NCBI GenBank assembly: GCA_027625145.1
Contig: JAQBXK010000001.1
Location: 97,057 to 161,056 of the forward strand
Direction of reading: 5' to 3'
Length of the DNA stretch: 64,000 nucleotides
Origin: Pseudomonadota bacterium
Lineage (GTDB): Bacteria; Pseudomonadota; Alphaproteobacteria; Puniceispirillales; Marisalimonadaceae
The position numbers were made by a program, and so were the translations under genes. The notes under the pieces are model-generated. The model did not search any database. It was not told the origin of the DNA and saw only the letters and a program-made list of their open reading frames with translations. This document shows, piece by piece, positions 44,466 through 53,565 of the stretch. Every line of letters starts with the position of its first letter. Position 1 is the stretch's first letter.

Positions 44466-45440
44466 TTAATTTGATCCTTGAATTCTAACTCGAGGGTCCA
44501 GAAGAGTATAAAGTATATCTACTAGAAGATTAAGAAAGACAAAGAAAATAACAATTATCATTAAGTAAGCAACTATTACAGGCCTATCTAAATTATAAAT
44601 AGAATCAATTATTAATTTCCCCATTCCTGGCCAAGCAAAAACAGTTTCTGTAACAGTTGAAAATGCTATTAATGATCCAAATTCAAGTCCAATGATTGTA
44701 ACAATTGGGATTAAAATATTTTTTAAAAGATGTACATTGATTACTCTACTTTCAGCAACTCCTTTAGCTCTCGCAAATTTAATATAATCTTGATGAATAA
44801 TTTCTCTAGTTCCAGCTCTAGTTAGTCGAATTACTGAAGAAAGCTTAAATAATGCAAGGTTTAGGGCTGGTAAAAAAATATGAGACAAACCATCTAAAGT
44901 GAATAAAGAACTTTTAACACCTAAAAATGAACCTATTTCACCTCTACCAGTTGATGGAAGCCATCCTAAATAAACAGCAAAAAACATAATAAAAAGTATT
45001 CCTACCCAGAAAGTTGGCATAGAAAAACCTAAAATCGAACCAGCCATTATTGTTTTACTTATTTTACTCTCTGGTTTTAGCCCAGCATAAATTCCAAGTG
45101 GAATAGCAAATATTAGTGATATAAATAAAGAAAACAATGCTAATTCTATTGTTGCGGGCATCCGCTGAACAATTAATTTAAGAGCAGGTTCTCCAAAAAT
45201 AAAAGATGTGCCTAAATCACCTTTAAATGCATTCATTAAAAAGTACCAATATTGTTCAGTAATTGGTTTATCAAGACCTAATTCTTTTATTACTCTTTCA
45301 ACTTCTGCTTGATCAGCTTCGGGGTTTATTAACATTTCTACAGGGTCACCCACAAGGTTTACCCCACTAAAAACTAATAGAGACATTATAAATAAAACTA
45401 TAATACTTTGTGAAGATCTTCTTAATATAAATGCTGTCAT
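44466..45440 (-). CDS. ABC permease, DppB type
   Basis: 324 residues, six helices. RRSSQSIIVLFIMSLLVFSG start helix, periplasmic loop with LGLDKPITEQYW, coupling loop ARAKGVAESRVINVHLLKNI, and the ending LLDPRVRIQG are all DppB/OppB hallmarks. First membrane gene after the receptor, from which it is separated by a hairpin at 45472-45501. Confidence 0.92.
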   Translation of the reverse strand: MTAFILRRSSQSIIVLFIMSLLVFSGVNLVGDPVEMLINPEADQAEVERVIKELGLDKPITEQYWYFLMNAFKGDLGTSFIFGEPALKLIVQRMPATIELALFSLFISLIFAIPLGIYAGLKPESKISKTIMAGSILGFSMPTFWVGILFIMFFAVYLGWLPSTGRGEIGSFLGVKSSLFTLDGLSHIFLPALNLALFKLSSVIRLTRAGTREIIHQDYIKFARAKGVAESRVINVHLLKNILIPIVTIIGLEFGSLIAFSTVTETVFAWPGMGKLIIDSIYNLDRPVIVAYLMIIVIFFVFLNLLVDILYTLLDPRVRIQGSN

Positions 45441-45471
45441 ATGATGAACTTTAAACTATATTTAGGTTTTA

Positions 45472-45501
45472 AAAACCCAGAACACTTAAGCTCTGGGTTT
45501 T
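45472..45501 (-). terminator. 10-bp hairpin between receptor and permease genes
   Basis: AAAACCCAGA (45472-45481) pairs perfectly with TCTGGGTTTT (45492-45501) around a 10-base loop, 18 bases after the receptor stop on the minus strand. The U run is short, so this is more likely partial termination or 3'-end protection of the receptor mRNA than full termination. It matches in position the hairpin at 33175-33204 in the other Dpp-type operon. Confidence 0.65.
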
Positions 45502-45518
45502 ATTACTTATTTAAAATT

Positions 45519-47108
45519 TTAGTTATTACTTATCCCCATGACTAGGGTGTATTCATCAGTTCTAGGTTGGTAACTAAGGCTTGATTTTGCTGCCCAAGTA
45601 TTCATTTGATAATGAATTGGGATAACGCCATAGTTCTTGCCAACAGCTATTTCTGTAGCTTCGGCAAGTAATTTTCCTCTTGCATCTGCATTTACTGTTG
45701 ATAATGCTTGTTGTATTATTTTATCAACAGCAGGGTCAGAATGTCTTCCTCTATTTGCTCTTCCCATACCAATAGATTTGTCATAGGTATGCAACAAAGC
45801 TCTTAAAGGTGATGATGCTTCACCTGAACCAGCACCCCATCCTAAAAGCATAAAGCTAAATTCAGGACTCTTATTTGGACCACCAGCAGAGGCTCTTTTA
45901 AAATAAACAGATTTAGGCATTGTCTCTACTTTTGTTTTAATGCCAATTCTTGAAAGCATTTGAGCTAAAGCTTCAACAATTTTTGCATCATTAATATATC
46001 TATCATTAGGTCCATGGATTGTCATTTCAAATCCATTTCCATAACCTGCATCAGCCATAAGTTTTTTTGCTGCTTTAGTATCATATGGATCAGGTTTCAT
46101 ATTTGGAGAAACACCATGGAAACCTGCTGGTAATAACTGTCCAGCTTTTAAAGCTATTCCTTCCATTACTTTTGCTACCATAGCATCACGATTTATGGCA
46201 AGTGAAATAGCTTTTCTTATCCTTACATCCATCAAAGGATTTTTTATTTCGCCGCCACCAATAGCTTTGATATAAGGAGAATTTTCTCTAAATTGATCTA
46301 GATGTATATATATCACTCTGTTAGAAGGGCCGCTTGTAAGTGTTAAAGAAGCGTTCTTTTTTAATCTTGCTACATCTAACGGTGGAACACTGTCAATAAG
46401 GTCAACGTCTCCTGCTAATAACGCTGCAATTCTTGCTGGGCCAGTTTTAATAGGCTTAAATAACACTTTATTAAATGCTGGTTTTCCTTTTAGTGCGCCA
46501 TGATAATTTGGATTTGCTTTAAGGACAATTTTATCTCCTGGAACCCATTCAACAAACTTGTAAGGACCAGTTCCTATTGCCGCCTTACCACTATTATAAT
46601 CAGAAGTTGATGCACCTTCACCGTATTTTTTTGAGATTATTTTAACAGTAGATAAATCATTTGGCATTAATGGGTAGGGTTTTTCAGTTTTTATATGAAT
46701 AGTATGACTATCAATTTTTACAAAAGTTTTGCCTTTAAGATATGTTCCAAATCCTGAAGGTGACTTAGGCACATTTGCTGCGCGTTTCGATGTAAATACT
46801 ACATCGTCTGCAGTGAAATCACTTCCATCATGCCATTTAACACCTTTACGAAGTTTAAATTCCCAAGTAGTATCATTAATTGGTTTCCAAGTAACTGCAA
46901 GATTTGGGTAGTGTTGTTGATTTTCATTTGATCCTACTAAAGTATCAAATATATGAGCTGATAAACTATTATTAGGCCCAAGATTATGATAATGAGGGTC
47001 TATTGAGCTAGGCTCTGATTTTAGTCCAACAGTTAGATCTTTTGCTAAAGCCATATTAGACAAAAGACATCCAATCATTATTATTAAAATTCTATTTAAA
47101 ATATTCAT
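45519..47108 (-). CDS. ABC transporter solute-binding protein, family 5 (Dpp/Opp type)
   Basis: 529 residues with a Sec signal peptide (about 1-22, ending ALA-K). Family-5 hallmarks: LKSEPSSIDPHYHN at the start, WEFKLRKGVKWHDGSDFTAD near residues 81-100, GTGPYKFVEW, and VRIRKAISLAINRDAM. It should bind peptides or related amides. GGGAGG lies eight bases ahead of the ATG. First gene of the second Dpp-type operon; neighbours encode amidohydrolases that could process the imported compounds. Confidence 0.93.
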   Translation of the reverse strand: MNILNRILIIMIGCLLSNMALAKDLTVGLKSEPSSIDPHYHNLGPNNSLSAHIFDTLVGSNENQQHYPNLAVTWKPINDTTWEFKLRKGVKWHDGSDFTADDVVFTSKRAANVPKSPSGFGTYLKGKTFVKIDSHTIHIKTEKPYPLMPNDLSTVKIISKKYGEGASTSDYNSGKAAIGTGPYKFVEWVPGDKIVLKANPNYHGALKGKPAFNKVLFKPIKTGPARIAALLAGDVDLIDSVPPLDVARLKKNASLTLTSGPSNRVIYIHLDQFRENSPYIKAIGGGEIKNPLMDVRIRKAISLAINRDAMVAKVMEGIALKAGQLLPAGFHGVSPNMKPDPYDTKAAKKLMADAGYGNGFEMTIHGPNDRYINDAKIVEALAQMLSRIGIKTKVETMPKSVYFKRASAGGPNKSPEFSFMLLGWGAGSGEASSPLRALLHTYDKSIGMGRANRGRHSDPAVDKIIQQALSTVNADARGKLLAEATEIAVGKNYGVIPIHYQMNTWAAKSSLSYQPRTDEYTLVMGISNN

Positions 47109-47274
47109 TATATCCTCCCTGAGTAATTACAATCAATATTGTTTATCAATTTAAATAAAAGTCTAGTTTTATTTTTTAAAAACTATTTTTAGAATGAGCT
47201 TGACATTAATTTGATATTTAATTTGAATTTTTAAAAAATATTTAATATGTTAATTATTCTAAAAGGAGCTTAAT

Positions 47275-48096
47275 ATGCATTATACAAAAGTTTTAGAACA
47301 ATTACCTGAATTAGAACTCTTTCAAGATACAGAGCTTAATTTAACTATGTCCTATAGATATAGAAAAGAAGACAATAATATACCAATTTTATTTTTACAT
47401 GGCTTTAATGGAAATAGTAAAAGTTGGGGATATCAATTTAACTTTTTTAAAAACAAGAAATCTGTAATAGCTGTTGACGCTCCTGGATTTGGAAAGTCAG
47501 ATCCAGCAGATTTAGATATGAAAATTATTGCAGATTTAGTGAAAAGATTGTTGAAAAGTATTAACATATCTGAATGTCATGTTGTAGGTCATTCAATGGG
47601 AGGAATGCTGGCACAAGTGATCGCTTGTAATCATACTGAATTGGTTAAAAAAATAATTCTTTCATGCACTCATACAGGTTATGCTTTTCCTAAAGGAACC
47701 TCTTTAAGAGAAGTTTACACTAGAAGACTTGAAGAAAGAAAAAAGCTATCAGATTTAGAGTATGGAAAACTTCGTGTTAGAGAGATGTTACCTAGTTTAA
47801 AAGAAGAAGAGATATTCCTTTTTTTAGCTAGCATTAGTGGAGAAATATCAGAAGGATCAATTAAATCTGGAGGTATGGCAATGCAACTTTTAGATACAAC
47901 TAAATATCTATCAAATCTTAAACAACAATGTTTAATAATAAAAGCGTCTGACGATAAGGTTGTATCTAAAGAACTTTCTTTGTCTTTAGAAAAAAAAATC
48001 CCTCATGCTGAAATTAAAGAATTATCAAATGTTGGACATGCTCCATATTGCGAAGATATATTTGCATTTAATAATACATTAGAGAAGTTTTTATAA
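47275..48096 (+). CDS. Alpha/beta-hydrolase
   Basis: 273 residues. The oxyanion-hole strand LFLHGFNGNS (39-48), nucleophile elbow GHSMGG (105-110, Ser107), a late Asp (ASDDKVV) and His (NVGHAPY) give a complete catalytic triad. Such enzymes cleave esters, lactones, enol-lactones or C-C bonds in small molecules. A TTGACA-like box and AAAGGAG precede it. It is divergent from the Dpp-type receptor gene. Confidence 0.88.
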   Translation: MHYTKVLEQLPELELFQDTELNLTMSYRYRKEDNNIPILFLHGFNGNSKSWGYQFNFFKNKKSVIAVDAPGFGKSDPADLDMKIIADLVKRLLKSINISECHVVGHSMGGMLAQVIACNHTELVKKIILSCTHTGYAFPKGTSLREVYTRRLEERKKLSDLEYGKLRVREMLPSLKEEEIFLFLASISGEISEGSIKSGGMAMQLLDTTKYLSNLKQQCLIIKASDDKVVSKELSLSLEKKIPHAEIKELSNVGHAPYCEDIFAFNNTLEKFL

Positions 48097-48289
48097 ATAA
48101 TGAATGCTTTTTTAAGTTGAACAATTTTATATTACTTTTTGATTAATAAATTGGCTCTTCACCACATTTTTAAAGTTTATATTTTTTATTTAATTATCAT
48201 TTGATATCAGTTTAAAAGGATTTTTTAGCATTTACTTCACGTAATTAAGATGATATTTTTTCTTATATTTTTTAGAAAGGTTTAAGTTA

Positions 48290-49705
48290 ATGAATAATGA
48301 AGAAGATATATGGAACCTGGTAGAATTAAAAAAAAATGATTATATTAAATTCTCTGATCTTGTGTTTGATATGCCTGAAACTTTATATAAAGAATTTAAA
48401 TCTGTTTCTGAACATACAAAAGTTTTAAAAAAAGAAGGCTTTAAAGTTACAGAAGGTATATGTAATATGCCAACGGCAGTTTTAGGGGAATATGGTGACA
48501 AAGGTCCAATAATAGCAATTATTGGAGAATTTGACGCGTTGCCAGGACTTAGTCAAGTAGCAGGCATTGCAGAATACAAACCTATTTTAAATGAAGAAAA
48601 TGGTCATGGGTGCGGTCATAATTTACTTGGGGCTGCTTCTTTATTAGCTGCTACAGCAGTAAAGGATTGGATAATAAAAAATAATATAAATGCTAGAGTT
48701 CGTTATTATGGATGTCCAGCTGAAGAAGGTGGAGCAGCTAAAACTTATATGGCCCGTGATGGTTTATTTAATGATGTTGATACTGCTATTTGCTGGCATC
48801 CAGCTACCTTTAATTCCGTAAACAAACCAATGTCCTTAGCTAACACTAGAGTTGATTTTACTTTTCATGGGAAAGCTGCTCATGCAGCAACCGCACCTCA
48901 TCTTGGTAGAAGTGCTTTAGACGCAATAGAGTTAATGAACGTAGGTGTAAATTATATGAGAGAGCATATGCCAGATTCAGCTAGAGTTCATTATGCTTAT
49001 CTAGACGTGGGAGGCAACGCGCCTAATGTTGTTCAAGCTAAAGCAACCATAAGACATTTAATCCGAGCTTCAGACTTAGTTCAGCTCAGGAGCTTAGTTG
49101 ACAGAGTTTATAAAATTGCCGATGGTGCGGCATTAATGACTGAGACTGTCGTAGAGAAAAACGTTTATAGTGGAGTTTCTAACTTGTTAGGTAACAAGCC
49201 ATTAGAAGAGATTATGCAAAATGAATTTGATAAATTAGGACCTGTTCTATTTGATGCTAACGATAGAGTTTTTGCAAATAAAATTCGTTTAACTTTAACT
49301 CAAGCTGATATTTTAGACAGCTTTCAACGTATAGGGTTAAAAACACCATTAGATATGCCTTTGTGTAACTTTGTTGCACCTCTGGAAACTGTTGGAAATG
49401 GAGGAATAGGTTCAACTGACGTTGGTGACGTAAGTTGGGTTGTGCCAACAGTTCAGGCAAGAGTTGCAACTTGTGCGGTTGGAACTCCATTCCACACATG
49501 GCAAACGGTAGCTCAAGGAAAATCTTCTGCAGCACATAAGGGAATGATACATGCAGCAAAGGTTATGGCTTCAACTGCTAGTGCTTTGATTAAGGACCCA
49601 AATAAATTAATAGAAGCTAAAGAGGCTTTTAATTTACAAGTTTCTATCAATCCGTATATTTGTCCAATTCCTAAGGGTGTTTTGCCTCCAATATTTAAAA
49701 AATAA
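48290..49705 (+). CDS. M20 amidohydrolase, AbgB-like (p-aminobenzoyl-glutamate hydrolase B type)
   Basis: 471 residues. EFDALPGLSQ (80-89), GHGCGHNLLG (105-114) and PAEEGG (143-148) are the metal-binding motifs, and the dimerisation domain insertion is present. The gap-free match to the longer AbgB-type layout (rather than the about 390-residue M20D form) suggests cleavage of aroyl- or acyl-glutamates and similar amides. No AbgA partner is adjacent, so it may work alone. Transcribed as a single gene. Confidence 0.88.
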   Translation: MNNEEDIWNLVELKKNDYIKFSDLVFDMPETLYKEFKSVSEHTKVLKKEGFKVTEGICNMPTAVLGEYGDKGPIIAIIGEFDALPGLSQVAGIAEYKPILNEENGHGCGHNLLGAASLLAATAVKDWIIKNNINARVRYYGCPAEEGGAAKTYMARDGLFNDVDTAICWHPATFNSVNKPMSLANTRVDFTFHGKAAHAATAPHLGRSALDAIELMNVGVNYMREHMPDSARVHYAYLDVGGNAPNVVQAKATIRHLIRASDLVQLRSLVDRVYKIADGAALMTETVVEKNVYSGVSNLLGNKPLEEIMQNEFDKLGPVLFDANDRVFANKIRLTLTQADILDSFQRIGLKTPLDMPLCNFVAPLETVGNGGIGSTDVGDVSWVVPTVQARVATCAVGTPFHTWQTVAQGKSSAAHKGMIHAAKVMASTASALIKDPNKLIEAKEAFNLQVSINPYICPIPKGVLPPIFKK

Positions 49706-50188
49706 TCCAAATATATAATATCTAAATTTCTTTTTTTAAAATTAGTATTTATTTTATTAAAAATTATGAAGTTATTTATTTAAAACGCTTTTACCTCAAC
49801 TATTACAAGTTAAAAGTTTTTATTTCTAAGTTTGGAGTCCTAGAGCTTTAATTTATCTCATTTATATTAACTTAGTTTAGCTACCAGTAAGGTTTGTCTT
49901 TTTACACTTCTCCATCAATTACCTTATCTTTTTCAAAATTGTTGCAATTATCCATTTGAAACTGGATGCAATTTAATTTGAATGTTTTAAGAAAATGATC
50001 TTGGATACTTCTATTTAAGGCTTAAAAAACCGGCTCTCAATCGTAATCTATAAGTATTAACCTAATATTTTTTTAGCGGTAAAACCCAAATGAACTTGTC
50101 CCTTTAAAGTAATTAAGAATATCCCTCTATGAACTTTCATCATTAATCCTTTTGACCTGGCATGAACTTATGGAATATTGTACATTTA
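49706..50188. other. 483-bp gap with no gene recognised
   Basis: No frame here looks coding on either strand. The only structure noted is an imperfect inverted repeat around 49945-49975 (TTGCAATTATCCA opposite TGGATGCAA). Base composition is mixed, and the gap lies at the edge of the compositionally different 50.2-56 kb region, so it may hold decayed sequence. Confidence 0.4.
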
Positions 50189-51583
50189 TTAGAGTCGTCT
50201 ATAAGGCGTGTCTTCTGCACCAAGGTCCCACCATAATCCTGTCATCATCCTCAACGCGCTTCGAGATACCGTTTCCAAAATATGCTCGTTTGGTGCATGT
50301 TGAGAACATCCAGCATAGGAGTGCGGTATCCAGATTGTAGGTAGGCTTAGAGTGGAAGCGAACACGTCATTTGGCAGTGATCCACCAAGATTTGGCATTA
50401 CAGCAATATTCATGCCTGTGGTCTTTGAAAGTGATTTTACTATCCATACCGCCCAGGGGTGATCAGGATTTAAGCGAGTAGCCAACATTGGATCGCGTTC
50501 TTTAGTTATACTAATATCATTAAAGTTATTTTTATCAAGGTGTGCACGTAGTAGTGGCATTAATTTTTCAACATCAGTACCTACTACGTAGCGCAAATGT
50601 CCAAAGGCTACTGCATTTGGTGGAATAGCATTTGCTGGAGATTTTGGGTTGCCAGTTTCAAATGCTCTGATTTCAAAAGTATTACTAGCAAACACTCGTT
50701 CTTCTGGGGTCATTTTGGGTTCACCCCAATTTGAATTTATTTGTGGATCATCTTCGTTTCCTCCAACTTTTAATTTACTAATTGCTTCGCGCACTGAATT
50801 AGGCATTTCATTGTTACGCCAACCCTCCACTAGAATTTTACCATTGCGATCAACCATGCTTGCTAGCGCATGGGCCATTACTATGCCTGGGTTAGTTAGT
50901 AGTCCGCCCCAATTACCAGAATGATGCCCTCCAGAATGAACATCAAGTCGCAATGTGAAATTAAATACACCTCGCGAACCCATAAAAATTGTTGGTTTTT
51001 CAGCCTGTATTCTTGGTCCATCTGAGGCTATAAACACATCCGCTTTCATCAATTCCTTGTGTAATGTACAAAATTCTTTTAGGCCAGGTGAGCCCCGTTC
51101 TTCTCCCATTTCGATAAGTACTGTTATATTAAACCCAAGGTGACCACGGGTTTCCAAAACTGTTTTAAGTGCTGCTAGATTAATAGTGTGCTGCCCTTTA
51201 TTATCTGCTGTACCTCGCCCATACCATCGATTATCATTCTTGGTAATATTCCAAGGGGACATTTTGTTTTCCCATTGATCATCGTATCCAGCAACTACAT
51301 CGCCATGTCCGTAAGTCATCACAGTCGGCAAATCAGCGCCTTCAATTCGGTGGGCAAGAAGGAAAGGGCCAGCATCAGTAATTGGATTTGGATAAATGGT
51401 GCATGAAAACCCCATTGCTGATAGATATGGTGCAATTTCTTTGTCAAGATAGCTTTGCAGTGCATTTACACTATTTGGCAAGTTACTTTCAGTTTTAAAA
51501 GCAATGCGTCGGTTTAAGTCAGATTCGAATTTACCGGTCTGGAAGTATGTATCAATTCTAGCTAGTGCTTTAACTCGGTCCAT
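50189..51583 (-). CDS. M20-family dipeptidase
   Basis: 464 residues. TYGHGDVVAG (90-99, His93 and Asp95), YGRGTADNKGQ (121-131, Asp127) and EMGEERGSPG (158-167, catalytic Glu161-Glu162) are the M20 dipeptidase metal-site motifs; the length fits the PepV/carnosinase-like group. GC content and codon choice (GCG, CGC, GGC more common) differ visibly from the AT-rich genes on either side. GGGAGG is a good ribosome binding site. Probably acquired; the specific peptide substrate is unknown. Confidence 0.88.
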   Translation of the reverse strand: MDRVKALARIDTYFQTGKFESDLNRRIAFKTESNLPNSVNALQSYLDKEIAPYLSAMGFSCTIYPNPITDAGPFLLAHRIEGADLPTVMTYGHGDVVAGYDDQWENKMSPWNITKNDNRWYGRGTADNKGQHTINLAALKTVLETRGHLGFNITVLIEMGEERGSPGLKEFCTLHKELMKADVFIASDGPRIQAEKPTIFMGSRGVFNFTLRLDVHSGGHHSGNWGGLLTNPGIVMAHALASMVDRNGKILVEGWRNNEMPNSVREAISKLKVGGNEDDPQINSNWGEPKMTPEERVFASNTFEIRAFETGNPKSPANAIPPNAVAFGHLRYVVGTDVEKLMPLLRAHLDKNNFNDISITKERDPMLATRLNPDHPWAVWIVKSLSKTTGMNIAVMPNLGGSLPNDVFASTLSLPTIWIPHSYAGCSQHAPNEHILETVSRSALRMMTGLWWDLGAEDTPYRRL

Positions 51584-51930
51584 ATGAGAACCTCCCTTAA
51601 CTTTAAGTATTGTAATGGCTCTAAAACTATTTTTTTAAAAAATCTATCTCACTGTACGTTTTAAGGCAATGTTATTAGCTTTAAAAGATTTCCTTTTGTT
51701 GGTTCTTTTAATTTTAAGTCCCCAAGGATTACTCTCTCTTTAGCTCTAGGCAAGCAAAACAACATCTCACCAACTCCACCAACACATCAATGAAACCTGG
51801 TCACTGTTGCATGTACTAAGGTCAACGAGCAGGCCCCCCTTGACCATTGACCTTAGTCCATCTGTCATCAACCTTAAAAAAATCTCACCAAAAAACAAAA
51901 ATCTTTGGGGATAAATCTAAGTCATTGATT
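51584..51930. other. 347-bp gap holding a palindromic repeat
   Basis: No coding frame. The right half contains the inverted-repeat element described at 51815-51861; the left half is featureless AT-rich sequence with a short pyrimidine-rich stretch. It separates the M20 dipeptidase from the TauABC/SsuABC-like transporter genes. Confidence 0.5.
51815..51861. repeat. Intergenic palindromic element, copy 1
   Basis: ACTAAGGTCAA (51815-51825) and TTGACCTTAGT (51847-51857) form a perfect 11-bp inverted repeat around a GC-rich centre. Its right edge, CCATTGACCTTAGTCCAT (51844-51861), is identical over 18 bases to 54863-54880, on the far side of the three-gene ABC transporter. The element is much richer in GC than its surroundings. 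Confidence 0.7.
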
Positions 51931-52761
51931 TTAGATACGCCATTTTAAGATTTTTTGTTCAATCATAGTAATAAGAACACTTACTATTATTCCTAAAACA
52001 GATAATATTGTTACTCCAGCAAATAATCTTTCTAGATCATATAAAGAACCAGCTTCTAAAATGTATGCACCAATACCATATTCAGCACCAAGCATTTCGG
52101 CTGCAACAAGCAAAATTATTGCTATTGCAAGGCTAATTCTTAAACCAGATAAAATTCCAGGCATTGCTCCAGGTAAAACAATTTTATAAACAATTGAGAT
52201 CCAACTTAGACCAAAACTTTGTCCCATGCGGATTAATGTTCTGTCAACATTATCTACTGCTCCGTATGTAGCAACTACGGTAGGCGTAAAACTTCCTAAT
52301 GCTATTAGTGCATATTTAGATCCTTCTCCAATTCCAAACCAAATTACAAATAATGGTAGCAATGCTATTTTTGGTATAGGGAAAATAGCTGCAATGACTG
52401 GAACTAAGCCAGATCGAATGTAGGAAAACAATCCAATAAGTGTTCCAATGGTAATGCCAAGACTAATACCTATAAGAGCTCCAACAACAAGCCTCAAGGT
52501 CGAGGGCATTAAATGTTTAAACAGCAAGCCAGACTCAAAAAGCTCAATAATGGTTCCAAGAACGTCTGATGGCTTTGGCATGGTTAAGGATGATATTACT
52601 CCAGTTGTAGTTCCAAGCTCTAGGATGGCAATGATTATAAAAAAAACAAAATAACTCATCCAGCGTCTTGTTTTTGGTTGATAACCTTTCCCAACAAAAG
52701 GTACGGGTTTGTTAATATTTATATTGTTAGAAGAATTAGAGTTATGTTTTTTACTAGACAT
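51931..52761 (-). CDS. ABC permease, TauC/SsuC type
   Basis: 276 residues with six membrane helices after a hydrophilic Asn/Lys-rich start. GMGQSFGLSWISIVYKIVLP, followed by GAMPGILSGLRISL, is the coupling-loop signature of nitrate/sulfonate/taurine permeases. Its start overlaps the ATPase gene by eight bases. Third gene of a receptor-ATPase-permease operon; moves whatever the NMT1-like receptor binds. Confidence 0.9.
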   Translation of the reverse strand: MSSKKHNSNSSNNININKPVPFVGKGYQPKTRRWMSYFVFFIIIAILELGTTTGVISSLTMPKPSDVLGTIIELFESGLLFKHLMPSTLRLVVGALIGISLGITIGTLIGLFSYIRSGLVPVIAAIFPIPKIALLPLFVIWFGIGEGSKYALIALGSFTPTVVATYGAVDNVDRTLIRMGQSFGLSWISIVYKIVLPGAMPGILSGLRISLAIAIILLVAAEMLGAEYGIGAYILEAGSLYDLERLFAGVTILSVLGIIVSVLITMIEQKILKWRI

Positions 52762-53521
52762 TCAATAGCTCAGCATCAGTTGCCCTGGCTTCATCATGCA
52801 TTATATCCCAAAGATATTTTTGATATTGATCTAGATCCTTATCTATTGATTTTCGATCTACGATTGGCTTTTCAATATTAATAGTCTCTATGATTTTTCC
52901 TGGTCTTCGTGAAAGCACTATAATCTTGTGTCCAAGACGTACTGCTTCTGAAAGATTATGAGTAATGTAAACTGCAGTAAAAGGTTTTCGATGCCATAAA
53001 TTTATAAAATCTTCCAAAAGCAATTCGCGTGTTTGACTATCTAGTGCTGAAAGAGGTTCATCCATTAAAAGAACTGCTGGATTAACTGCTAATGCTCGGG
53101 CAATAGCTACACGTTGTTTCATTCCCCCAGATAGCTGTTTTGGTAATGCATAAGAAAAATCTTTCAGTTTTGTTCTATCTAGGACATCATCTATGACTGA
53201 GCGTTTGACTTCACTAGATAAGGAATGATCTTCTAGTACAAGTGAAATATTTTCTTCAACAGTCCTCCATGGTAGTAATGCAAAATCTTGGAAAATATAA
53301 GTCATTGCATTTAGACAATCTAAAGGTGGAGAACCAATTTGAGTAATTTCACCTGAAGATGGCTTCTCAAGCCCACCAATTAAGCGCAATAAAGTAGACT
53401 TACCACACCCAGAAGGGCCTATAATAGACAATATCTGCCCATCCATTATTTCCAAGTTAATGTCGTTCAGAACTTTTGAATCATCATAAAAATGACTTAG
53501 GTTGTTAATTTGTATATTCAT
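52754..53521 (-). CDS. ABC ATPase, TauB/SsuB type
   Basis: 255 residues. Walker A GPSGCGKST (34-42), signature LSGGMKQRVAIARAL, Walker B VLLMDEPLSALD, and the H-loop THNLSEAV are complete. FQDFALLPWRTV in the Q-loop region is typical of the taurine/nitrate/sulfonate group. Overlaps the permease start by eight bases and follows the receptor by 44 bases. Confidence 0.92.
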   Translation of the reverse strand: MNIQINNLSHFYDDSKVLNDINLEIMDGQILSIIGPSGCGKSTLLRLIGGLEKPSSGEITQIGSPPLDCLNAMTYIFQDFALLPWRTVEENISLVLEDHSLSSEVKRSVIDDVLDRTKLKDFSYALPKQLSGGMKQRVAIARALAVNPAVLLMDEPLSALDSQTRELLLEDFINLWHRKPFTAVYITHNLSEAVRLGHKIIVLSRRPGKIIETINIEKPIVDRKSIDKDLDQYQKYLWDIMHDEARATDAELLNV

Positions 53522-53565
53522 ATAACATTAGCCCTGCGCATAGATTTTGATCAGAACAAATTTTA

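Noticed and set aside
50649..51406. Several plus-strand frames opposite the M20 dipeptidase
   Set aside because: Antisense shadows caused by the higher GC of this gene.
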